Notes: generated from the sequence alone by a model not told the origin. Counted from the stretch's first letter, positions 1-5,733 are shown. The stretch: DNA of 9,898 bases from Accumulibacter sp. (GCA_031264825.1 JAISDL010000193.1:1-9898); one strand, 5' to 3'. Program-made: numbers and translations.

Positions 1-13
1 GCGCAAGCGAGGT
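1..13. repeat. Truncated tail of a GCAAGCG hairpin repeat
   Basis: The window opens with GCAAGCG (positions 3-9) just before a palindromic element. The same word, within GTGCAAGCGGGAC, precedes the second copy of that element at 191-203, where it forms the right arm of a small hairpin. The left arm of this first copy would lie outside the window. Confidence 0.4.
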
Positions 14-46
14 GTTGGGCATCGCTGCGCTCACCCCAACCTATAC
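14..46. repeat. Palindromic dispersed element, copy 1
   Basis: This 33-bp unit has inverted ends GTTGGG (14-19) and CCCAAC (35-40) around the core TCGCTGCGCTCAC, followed by CTATAC. It is identical over all 33 bp to 204-236 and close to 453-486. From memory, similar GTTGGG/CCCAAC palindromes with a GCTGCGCTC core are scattered between genes in many beta- and gammaproteobacteria; I could not check this. Its size and symmetry are REP-like, but no REP-associated transposase is in the window. Confidence 0.8.
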
Positions 47-51
47 CTGAA

Positions 52-75
52 GGGCACGGCACGCCGTGCCCCTAC
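52..75. repeat. GC-rich hairpin repeat, intact copy
   Basis: GGGCACGGC (52-60) and GCCGTGCCC (63-71) are perfect inverted arms, realistically a 7-bp stem with a 6-nt loop, followed by CTAC. It sits directly after CTGAA, the same junction seen at the decayed copy at 339-356. There is no T-run after the stem, so I do not call it a terminator. Confidence 0.65.
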
Positions 76-108
76 GGTGGGATGGTATTCCGGGTGGGGT
101 CTCGTCAC

Positions 109-139
109 GCCGGCGGCGAGGCCGCTGCTGACTGATCTG
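109..139. repeat. Hairpin head of a heptamer array, copy 1
   Basis: A 6-bp stem (112-117 with 121-126, one G·T pair) closes a 3-nt loop GAG. It is followed by GCTGACTGATCTG, whose last CTG (137-139) is the first unit of a 7-bp array. The same stem, loop size and 13-nt connector (consensus GCTRACNGATCTG) recur at 271-307 and 807-843. Confidence 0.75.
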
Positions 140-178
140 TCTCCTGACATCTGTCTCCTGTCCCCTGAACCCTGAAGT
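137..178. repeat. Heptanucleotide array 1 (CTGNNNN x6)
   Basis: CTG recurs every 7 bp at 137, 144, 151, 158, 165 and 172. The four filler bases vary; TCTC occurs twice. The last unit reads CTGAAGT and leads into a small hairpin at 181. Because 7 is not a multiple of 3, any reading frame through the array would cycle through three phases, which argues against coding. Confidence 0.85.
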
Positions 179-180
179 GG

Positions 181-197
181 CTTGCGCTTCGTGCAAG
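181..197. repeat. Small CTTGC/GCAAG hairpin before palindromic copy 2
   Basis: CTTGC (181-185) and GCAAG (193-197) form a 5-bp stem around a 7-nt loop. The right arm and following bases match the window start (3-9), so this hairpin appears to be part of the unit that precedes each of the first two palindromic elements. Confidence 0.5.
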
Positions 198-203
198 CGG
201 GAC

Positions 204-236
204 GTTGGGCATCGCTGCGCTCACCCCAACCTATAC
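204..236. repeat. Palindromic dispersed element, copy 2
   Basis: This copy is identical over 33 bp to the one at 14-46: GTTGGG and CCCAAC arms, TCGCTGCGCTCAC core, CTATAC tail. The two copies start 190 bp apart. Downstream sequence differs at once (TCTGGGAG here, CTGAAGGG in copy 1), so the identity ends at the CTATAC border and marks the edge of the repeat. Confidence 0.8.
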
Positions 237-245
237 TCTGGGAGT

Positions 246-262
246 GTGGGCATCTTGCCCGC
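246..262. repeat. GTGGGC/GCCCGC hairpin
   Basis: GTGGGC (246-251) pairs with GCCCGC (257-262) around loop ATCTT, with one T·G pair. It occupies the same slot, between a palindromic element and a hairpin-headed heptamer array, that the hairpin at 52-75 occupies in the first block. It is single-copy in this window. Confidence 0.45.
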
Positions 263-270
263 CTCGTGGA

Positions 271-307
271 TTTTTCTCCGGCGGCAGCGCCGCCGCTGAC
301 AGATCTG
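271..307. repeat. Hairpin head of a heptamer array, copy 2
   Basis: GGCGGC (280-285) and GCCGCC (289-294) form a perfect 6-bp stem with loop AGC, preceded by TTTTTCTCC and followed by GCTGACAGATCTG. The leader TTTCTCCGG is shared with copy 3 at 807-843. The array's first CTG falls at 305, 11 bp after the stem, as in the other two copies. Confidence 0.8.
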
Positions 308-339
308 ATTCCTGTCTCCTGATTCCTGATACCTGAAAG
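305..339. repeat. Heptanucleotide array 2 (CTGNNNN x5)
   Basis: CTG recurs at 305, 312, 319, 326 and 333 with fillers ATTC (twice), TCTC, ATAC and AAAG. It ends CCTGAA and runs directly into the decayed hairpin at 339. Confidence 0.85.
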
Positions 340-356
340 GCACACCGTTCCCCTAC
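339..356. repeat. Decayed copy of the 52-75 hairpin
   Basis: GGCACACCGTTCCCCTAC matches 58-75 at 16 of 18 positions. The two changes (G to A, G to T) break the inverted symmetry. Both copies follow CCTGAA, so the junction with the heptamers is conserved even though the stem is not. Confidence 0.6.
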
Positions 357-360
357 AAAG

Positions 361-387
361 TCTTTCGCGTCTTTCGCGCCTTTCGCG
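361..387. repeat. 9-bp tandem repeat, three units
   Basis: TCTTTCGCG occurs at 361 and 370, then CCTTTCGCG at 379: a perfect 9-bp period with one change in the third unit. It is followed by GTTGAAATCGG, which leads into the third heptamer array. No stop-free reading frame of note uses it. Confidence 0.7.
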
Positions 388-394
388 GTTGAAA

Positions 395-440
395 TCGGTT
401 TTCATCTGTCTCCTGTTTCCCGTCTCCTGATCCCTGATAA
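395..440. repeat. Heptanucleotide array 3 with TCGGTTTTCAT leader
   Basis: After the leader TCGGTTTTCAT (395-405), units start at 406, 413, 420, 427 and 434. The unit at 420 reads CCG instead of CTG. The array ends CTGATAAG, like array 4. This array lacks the hairpin head of arrays 1, 2 and 4, but its leader and last unit reappear inverted at 769-791. Confidence 0.8.
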
Positions 441-452
441 GCCTGCGGAATC

Positions 453-486
453 GTTGGGGTTCGCTGCGCTCACCACCAACCTATGC
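453..486. repeat. Palindromic dispersed element, copy 3 (diverged)
   Basis: This 34-bp copy keeps GTTGGG, the TCGCTGCGCTCAC core and a CTATGC tail. It has GT for CA before the core and one inserted base in the right arm (CACCAAC), leaving a 5-bp GTTGG/CCAAC stem. Confidence 0.75.
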
Positions 487-551
487 GCGCTCAAATGGTC
501 AGGAAACCGAACACGGACGTATCGGAAAATAGCGGCATCCGGTCGGTGCAG

Positions 552-639
552 TCGGCCTGCGATGCTACGCAGACACCCGATGAAACCGAAACATACCGGT
601 TCGGCCTGCGGTGGCGCGCAGACACCCGAAATGCCCGAA
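552..639. repeat. Pair of 39-bp direct repeats with an internal stem
   Basis: Copies at 552-590 and 601-639 start 49 bp apart. Both begin TCGGCCTGCG, continue CGCAGACACCCGA after a 6-bp variable piece, and end CCGAA. CTGCG and CGCAG can form a 5-bp stem, so the variable piece (ATGCTA or GTGGCG) is the loop: arms conserved, loop not. Two units with a 10-bp gap and no uniform spacer do not make a CRISPR. The flanking 487-551 stretch shows no repeat or gene that I can name. Confidence 0.7.
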
Positions 640-768
640 GACCGTGATTTTCACGCCGGCACGCTCCCGTAACGCAGGCCCGAAAGGATGCCCTGAACAT
701 GGCGGATTGTTGTATTGGAGAAAATGAAATGGAAAATTATGGAATTACCCCGAGGCGATTGGACGGCG
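640..768. other. Unassigned stretch with an A-rich patch
   Basis: I find no recognised gene or repeat here. Positions 706-748 are clearly A/T-richer than their surroundings. A 50-codon reading frame begins at 699 (ATG) and ends at 851, with AAAGGA at 683-688 as a possible ribosome site 10 nt upstream. Its second half is made entirely of the inverted heptamer fragment, the hairpin head and the next array, so I do not call it a gene. Confidence 0.3.
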
Positions 769-791
769 ATCAGGGATCAGATGAAAACCGA
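769..791. repeat. Inverted, shortened copy of array 3
   Basis: The 23 bp are the exact reverse complement of 395-408 joined to 430-438. The missing 21 bp (409-429) are exactly three heptamer units. This is the only place in the window where the heptamer family lies in the opposite orientation. Confidence 0.8.
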
Positions 792-806
792 GCGGTGTTT
801 CAACGA

Positions 807-843
807 TCTTTCTCCGGTGGCGAAGCCGCCGCTAACCGATCTG
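807..843. repeat. Hairpin head of a heptamer array, copy 3
   Basis: GGTGGC (816-821) pairs with GCCGCC (825-830), with one T·G pair and loop GAA. The leader is TTTCTCC and the connector GCTAACCGATCTG. The first CTG is at 841, again 11 bp after the stem. Confidence 0.8.
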
Positions 844-875
844 ATACCTGATTCCTGACATCTGATACCTGATAA
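841..875. repeat. Heptanucleotide array 4 (CTGNNNN x5)
   Basis: Units start at 841, 848, 855, 862 and 869 with fillers ATAC (twice), ATTC, ACAT and ATAA. The array ends CCTGATAAGGCC, close to the end of array 3 (CCTGATAAGCC). Confidence 0.85.
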
Positions 876-877
876 GG

Positions 878-906
878 CCGAAGACCGTTCAGTCTTCTGT
901 CTTCGG
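878..906. repeat. 8-bp inverted repeat overlapping array 5
   Basis: CCGAAGAC (878-885) and GTCTTCGG (899-906) are perfect inverted arms with a 13-nt loop, extendable by a G·T and a G-C pair to 876/908. No T-run follows, so it is not a clear terminator. It lies about 110 bp upstream of smc and could be a leader structure or only another repeat fragment. Confidence 0.5.
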
Positions 907-924
907 TCCTCTGTCCTCTGTTAT
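890..924. repeat. Heptanucleotide array 5 (diverged)
   Basis: The 7-bp rhythm continues at 890 (CAG), 897 (CTG), 904 (CGG), 911 (CTG) and 918 (CTG). The fillers are T-rich (TCTT, TCCT, TTAT), unlike the A-leading fillers of array 4. Its phase is independent of array 4: the last unit of array 4 starts at 869 and the next clear unit here at 890, exactly 21 bp later, so one original tract interrupted by drift is possible. Confidence 0.6.
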
Positions 925-1015
925 CATTGAAAATTGGACGAGCGCCGCGCCGAGCGGGGACGCCTGTCGTTTATAACTTTATCGCGCCGCCGTCTGGTGC
1001 CGCGTTTTTCGTTTC
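925..1015 (+). promoter_or_regulatory. smc: smc leader, possible promoter
   Basis: This is the only non-repeat sequence before smc. TATAAC at 972-977 resembles a sigma-70 -10 box, but nothing like a -35 box lies 16-18 bp upstream; TTGGAC at 934-939 is 32 bp away, too far. No Shine-Dalgarno sequence precedes the ATG at 1016: the nearest bases are CGTTTTTCGTTTC. Promoter assignment is a weak inference. Confidence 0.2.
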
Positions 1016-4000
1016 ATGCGCCTGATAAAACTAAAACTTGCCGGTTTCAAATCCTTCGTAGACCTGACGTCGATTGCTTTGCCGGGGCAGCTCGTCGGCG
1101 TCGTCGGCCCGAACGGCTGCGGGAAATCCAACGTGATCGACGCCGTCCGCTGGGTGCTCGGCGAGTCGAAAGCCTCCGAACTGCGCGGCGAGTCGATGCA
1201 GGACGTGATCTTCAACGGTTCCGGCGCGCGAAAGCCCGTCTCGCGCGCGTCGGTCGAACTCGTCTTCGACAATTCCCTAGGGCGGATATCCAGCCAGTGG
1301 TCGAACTACGACGAGTTGTCGGTCAAGCGTCTGCTGACGCGCAGCGGTCAGTCGGAGTATTACATCAATAATCTCCACGTCCGCCGCAAGGACATCACCG
1401 ACCTGTTTTTGGGGACGGGGCTCGGTCCGCGCGCGTACGCGATCATCGGGCAGGGGACGATCTCGCGGATCATCGAGGCGCATCCGCAGGAATTGCGCGT
1501 TTTTCTCGAAGAGGCTGCGGGCGTCACGAAATACAAGGAGCGCCGCAAGGAGACCGAGCGCCGCTTGTCCGATACGCACGAAAACTTAAAGCGCGTCGAG
1601 GATATCCGCCTGGAACTCGGGGATCGCATGGAGCAACTCGAGGAGCAGGCGCGAATCGCTCGCCAGTACCGGGATTTTTCCGAAGAGTTGAAGCGCAAGC
1701 AGCAGCTTTTGTGGCTGCTTCGCCGGAACGAGGCGCGCGCCGAAAGCGAGCGTGTTTCGCGCGAGATTGACGAGGCGAACCTTGCGCTCGAAAAGCAGAA
1801 CGCCGAACTGCGCGGCGTCGAAGCGCGCCTCGTCGAAGTCCGCGCGCGTCACGACGCCGCGAGCGACGCGCTCGACGCCGCGCAGTCGAGCTTTTACCAT
1901 TCGTCGAGCGAGGTCTCCCGCCTCGAGAGCGAGATCCGGCACAGCAAGGAGTCGCACAAGGAGTACACGTCGCGCCTCGCGCAACTGTCCGACGACAAGA
2001 TTCAGTGGGAAAACGACGTGACCGAACTCGACGAAAAGCGTCTCCATTGGGAAGCGCTCTTGTCGCAAGCCGAAGAGCGGGTCGGCGAGAGCGAAGCGCG
2101 CCTGGCCGCGCGGCGCGAACGCCTTTTGCAAGCGGAAGGCGCGCGCGCCGACGCGCTGAAGACCCTGACCGAAGAGCGTGCCGTCGTCGCCGAGGCGAAG
2201 GAGCGTTTGCGGGTCGAGTCGGCGAACCGCGCGCACGTCGAGCGCTCGATCGAGATTCTGGAGGGTCGCAGGCAAAAGCTCGAACGCGAACGCGCCGAAC
2301 TGCCCGTCCCCGACGCGGAAGGCTTTGAAGAGCGCCGGAAAACGCTCGTCGAATTGCGCGAGAAGATTTCCGCGCTCCAGGGGGAACTTGCGCGCCTTGA
2401 AGCGGGGCTGCCGGAGGCCGAGCGCGCCTCGCGCGACGCGCAGGGCGCGTTGACGCAAATCCAGAAGGAACAGACCGAGGCGCATGCGCGCCGCGTTGCG
2501 CTCGATCATTTGCAGAAGCGTGCGCAGGACAGGGGGCAGATGGACGCTTGGCTGGGCAGGCACCGTCTCAAGCTGCGCGAACCGCTCTGGAAATCGCTTC
2601 ACGTCGAAGCGCCGTGGGACGACGCCGTCGAAGCCGTGCTACGCGAGAGGCTCGGCGCCTTTGCGCTCGACGACGCCGACCCGGCGTGGAGTCGGGACCG
2701 ACCGGGTAAAAAGCAGACCTTCGTTCTGTCCGACGCGGAAGGACTCGCACCCGCGCATTCGGGCGCGCACGAAAAATCGCTGCTTGCGAAAGTCCGTTGC
2801 GACGACGCGGTGTTTTTTTCCGCCGTCGCCTTGTGGCTCACAGACGCGCTGGTCGCATCCGACCTCGCCGACGCCTTGAGGCGGCGTGAAGAGTTGCGCG
2901 GCGCGGCGTTTTTCGTCACGCCCGCCGGCGACATCGTCGACCGTTGCGGATTGACGCTCTTCGCGCCGGAGGCTTCCGGGCACGGTGTTTTGGAGCGCCA
3001 GCGCGAGATCGAGGAATTGGACCGAACGATCGCGCGTTGCGAAGAGCGTATTGACGAGGGCAAGGCGCGTCTGGCGGAGGCGGAGGCGCGGCGCGAAGAG
3101 GCGAAAAAGGCGGTGCGCGAGGCGCGCGGCGCGCTCGACGAATTGCAGGAAGCGGCGCACGCAAGGGAAGTCGAGGCGCTCAAATTGTCTCAGGCGATGG
3201 AGCGCTTTGCCGAGCGTCAATCGCGGATCGACGCCGCGTTGGCGGAAATCGCGGTCGAAGACGCGGCGGAAAACGGGCGTCTCGAACAGACCGACGAAGC
3301 CATCGAGACCGAGCGTGAGGCGGTCTCCCGCTTGCAGCAGGCGCTTGACGCCGAGCAAGCGCGTTTCGACGGAATTGACCAAGCGCTCCGCGAAGAACGC
3401 GAGCGCGTCGGCGTATCCGAGCGCGAGTTGCAGGAGATGCAGTTCTCTTGCCGCGAATGCCGTGGCAAGATCGGCGAAGTCGGCGAGAAGCGCGAACTCG
3501 CGATAAAGCAGATTCACCGGATCGTCGAGGAGGCGGCGCATTGTTCCAAATCGCTCGAAGCCCTGCGAACCGAGGACCTCGAACCCTTGTTGCAAGAAGC
3601 CGTGGCGCAGCGCGTCGAGCGCGAACAATCGCTTGCCGCCGCGCGCGACGCGCTCGAATCCGAGAGGCAGTCCTGGCACGACCTCGACGAAGAGCGGATC
3701 AAGGCAGACCAAGGGATCGCGCCGCTCGCCGATCGGATCGGCGAACTCAGGCTCAAGGAACAGGCGGCGACGCTTTCCGCCGAGCAGTTGAGCGCCCAGC
3801 TCGTCGAGGGCGGAGCGAACGAGCAGGCGCTCGTCGAAGACCTGCCCAAAGCGCGCGCCGAAACGTTGCAAAGGGCGCTCGTTTCCTTGCAGCGTTCGAT
3901 CGACTCCTTGGGGCCGGTCAATATGGCTGCGCTCGACGAACTCGAGGCGGCGCGGGAAAGAAAGAGCTTTCTCGACGCGCAGTCCGCCGACCTGACGCAG

Positions 4001-4528
4001 GCGATGGAAACGCTCGAAGACGCGATCCAGAAGATTGATAAGGAAACGCGCGGTCTCCTGCAATCGACTTTCGACACCGTCAACGCGAATTTCGACGCGC
4101 TTTTCCCTGAACTTTTCGGCGGCGGCGAGGCGCGCCTGATCATGACGGGCGAAGAAATTCTCGACGCGGGCGTTCAGGTGATGGCGCAGCCGCCGGGGAA
4201 GAAAAATTCGACGATTCATCTCCTGTCCGGCGGTGAAAAGGCGCTGACGGCGATCGCGCTCGTTTTCGCGCTTTTCCAGTTGAACCCGGCGCCCTTCTGT
4301 CTACTTGACGAAGTCGACGCGCCGTTGGACGATACGAATACCGAGCGTTTTTGCGAGATGGTCCGCCGCATGTCCGAAAAGACCCAGTTTCTGTTCATCA
4401 GCCACAACAAGATCGCGATGCAGATGGCGCAGCAACTGATCGGCGTGACGATGCAGGAGTCGGGCGTTTCTCGCATCGTCGAAGTCGATATGGACGAAGC
4501 GCTGCGAATGCGAGAGCAGATCGTTTAG
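1016..4528 (+). CDS. smc: Chromosome segregation protein SMC
   Basis: SMC is a cytoplasmic ATPase that, as a homodimer usually joined by ScpA and ScpB, organises and helps segregate the chromosome. The 1170-residue product shows the full architecture: N-terminal head with Walker A GPNGCGKS (31-38) and IIGQGTISRII (143-153), long Arg/Glu-rich coiled coil (about 165-505), hinge (about 510-655), returning coiled coil (about 655-1000), then the C-terminal head with LLSGGEK signature (1069-1075), Walker B ending D1098-E1099, the DAPLDD D-loop and the FISHNK switch region. Length is normal for proteobacterial SMC. The start is fixed by MRLIKLKLAGFKSFVD, the usual N-terminus, although no Shine-Dalgarno precedes it. 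scpA and scpB are not in the window. It is the first gene of the cluster, and zipA follows 11 nt after its stop. Confidence 0.97.
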   Translation: MRLIKLKLAGFKSFVDLTSIALPGQLVGVVGPNGCGKSNVIDAVRWVLGESKASELRGESMQDVIFNGSGARKPVSRASVELVFDNSLGRISSQWSNYDELSVKRLLTRSGQSEYYINNLHVRRKDITDLFLGTGLGPRAYAIIGQGTISRIIEAHPQELRVFLEEAAGVTKYKERRKETERRLSDTHENLKRVEDIRLELGDRMEQLEEQARIARQYRDFSEELKRKQQLLWLLRRNEARAESERVSREIDEANLALEKQNAELRGVEARLVEVRARHDAASDALDAAQSSFYHSSSEVSRLESEIRHSKESHKEYTSRLAQLSDDKIQWENDVTELDEKRLHWEALLSQAEERVGESEARLAARRERLLQAEGARADALKTLTEERAVVAEAKERLRVESANRAHVERSIEILEGRRQKLERERAELPVPDAEGFEERRKTLVELREKISALQGELARLEAGLPEAERASRDAQGALTQIQKEQTEAHARRVALDHLQKRAQDRGQMDAWLGRHRLKLREPLWKSLHVEAPWDDAVEAVLRERLGAFALDDADPAWSRDRPGKKQTFVLSDAEGLAPAHSGAHEKSLLAKVRCDDAVFFSAVALWLTDALVASDLADALRRREELRGAAFFVTPAGDIVDRCGLTLFAPEASGHGVLERQREIEELDRTIARCEERIDEGKARLAEAEARREEAKKAVREARGALDELQEAAHAREVEALKLSQAMERFAERQSRIDAALAEIAVEDAAENGRLEQTDEAIETEREAVSRLQQALDAEQARFDGIDQALREERERVGVSERELQEMQFSCRECRGKIGEVGEKRELAIKQIHRIVEEAAHCSKSLEALRTEDLEPLLQEAVAQRVEREQSLAAARDALESERQSWHDLDEERIKADQGIAPLADRIGELRLKEQAATLSAEQLSAQLVEGGANEQALVEDLPKARAETLQRALVSLQRSIDSLGPVNMAALDELEAARERKSFLDAQSADLTQAMETLEDAIQKIDKETRGLLQSTFDTVNANFDALFPELFGGGEARLIMTGEEILDAGVQVMAQPPGKKNSTIHLLSGGEKALTAIALVFALFQLNPAPFCLLDEVDAPLDDTNTERFCEMVRRMSEKTQFLFISHNKIAMQMAQQLIGVTMQESGVSRIVEVDMDEALRMREQIV

Positions 4529-4539
4529 GATAAACGAAT

Positions 4540-5721
4540 ATGACGGAACTGCATTGGGGATTGGTCGGCCTGGGCGTCGTTGTCGTGACCTGTGTCGTTG
4601 CGTTCAACACGTGGCAGGAATACCGGCACCGCAAGCTGGCGAAAGAACTTCTCGACATCGAGTACGGGGATCCCTTGTTCGACGCGCGTGTCGGGGGTAA
4701 AGCGGACCCGCTCGACGAATTGCTCGCGCCTCTTCCGGGCGGAGATGTTTCCGAAGCGCCGGGAACGCGCGCGGGCGACGGTCGCATCGAACCCGGCCTC
4801 GCCGGCGCGAACGACGAGGCGAGCGGGGAAGACGCTTCGGGAGCCGGAAACCTCGGCGCGCCGAGCGCGCACACGGCGCGGGAAGACGCGAGCGGCGGCG
4901 GGAAATCCACGCAGCCCGAAATCGATTACGTCGCGATCTTTGAAACCGAAGAGTCCGTTCCCGCGTACCGGATATTCGAGTCGACGCGCGAGCTTGCCGA
5001 AAAAGTGAAGAGGCCGGTTTTCCGCACCGGCTACGACGAAAGGCTCCTTCGATGGGATGCGCTCTCCGAGGGTGGGCGGAACGAATACCGCATCTTCCGC
5101 GTCGGCGTGCAACTCGTCGACCGGCGAGGCGCGATTTTGGGCGGCGACCTCTCGTTTTTCCATCTGGCGATGCAGGAGCTGGCCGACGAATTCACGGCGG
5201 TCGTGCGGATTCCGAAGGTCGAAGAAGCGCTCGACGCGGCGGGAAAGCTCGACGCCTTTTGCGAGAGCGTCGACATCCAGGTCGGGCTGAGCGTCGTCAG
5301 CGGGTCCGAGGGCTTTCTGGGGAATGATTTGAAGCTCCTCGCCGAAACGGCGGGGATGGCGCTCGAAGGCGAAGGGCGTTTCGTCCGCCGGGACGGCGAG
5401 GGCAACGTTCTATACTCGCTGATCAACCGGGAGTCGCCCGTGTTTTCGAGCGAGTCGATCAAGACCTTGCTGACGCGCGGCGTGACTTTCCTGCTCGACG
5501 TGCCCAGAACGCCCATCGGAGAGCGCGCCTTCGGGCAAATGCTCGACCTGGCGAAGCACTTCGCCCGATCGCTGAACGGCACCCTCGTCGACGACAACGG
5601 CGCCGAATTTTCGGAAGCGTCGCTCGAACCGGTTCGCCTGCGGATCATTCACTACCAGTCGGCGATGGCGGCGAACGGGCTGCCCGCCGGCGGCGCGCTC
5701 GCGCGGCGTCTTTTTTCCTGA
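4540..5721 (+). CDS. zipA: ZipA-type cell division protein (FtsZ-binding domain)
   Basis: ZipA tethers FtsZ protofilaments to the inner membrane during assembly of the division ring. The 393-residue product has one N-terminal membrane segment (about 6-23) followed by a basic stretch (RHRK, 29-32) that fits the type-Ib, cytoplasm-facing topology. A Gly/Ala/Glu-rich, probably disordered linker spans about 55-125. The C-terminal region from about 245 to 385 resembles the ZipA FtsZ-binding domain, with GVTFLLDVP (314-322), the LAKHFARSLNGTLVDD stretch and the final helix. Residues 129-244 are an additional folded-looking region absent from E. coli ZipA (328 residues), possibly a diverged duplicate of the C-terminal domain. 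AGGA at 4527-4530 overlaps the smc stop and lies 9 nt before the ATG. ZipA is poorly conserved in sequence, so context (smc before, ligA after) carries part of this call. Confidence 0.88.
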   Translation: MTELHWGLVGLGVVVVTCVVAFNTWQEYRHRKLAKELLDIEYGDPLFDARVGGKADPLDELLAPLPGGDVSEAPGTRAGDGRIEPGLAGANDEASGEDASGAGNLGAPSAHTAREDASGGGKSTQPEIDYVAIFETEESVPAYRIFESTRELAEKVKRPVFRTGYDERLLRWDALSEGGRNEYRIFRVGVQLVDRRGAILGGDLSFFHLAMQELADEFTAVVRIPKVEEALDAAGKLDAFCESVDIQVGLSVVSGSEGFLGNDLKLLAETAGMALEGEGRFVRRDGEGNVLYSLINRESPVFSSESIKTLLTRGVTFLLDVPRTPIGERAFGQMLDLAKHFARSLNGTLVDDNGAEFSEASLEPVRLRIIHYQSAMAANGLPAGGALARRLFS

Positions 5722-5733
5722 AGGGGCGCACGG

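Noticed and set aside
52..71. Hairpin as a rho-independent terminator of an upstream gene
   Set aside because: The stem is strong, but it is followed by CCTACGG with no T-run on either side that fits.
31..405. 124-codon minus-strand frame across the repeat region
   Set aside because: Its translation is made of repeat units (for example the RRERRER run from the 9-bp repeats) and it crosses several hairpins; no independent coding evidence.
552..639. Possible CRISPR
   Set aside because: There are only two copies, the repeats themselves vary in the middle, the gap is 10 bp, and there are no cas genes.
934..977. TTGGAC (934) and TATAAC (972) as a sigma-70 promoter pair
   Set aside because: The spacing is 32 bp, about twice what sigma-70 accepts.
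1..1015. Insertion sequence, integrase, phage or toxin-antitoxin gene
   Set aside because: No frame in this stretch encodes a recognisable transposase, integrase, nuclease or toxin, and no target-site duplication could be defined.
2639..4219. 526-codon minus-strand frame opposite smc
   Set aside because: It is antisense to the SMC hinge and second coiled coil; composition is Arg/Leu/Phe-rich and no domain is visible.
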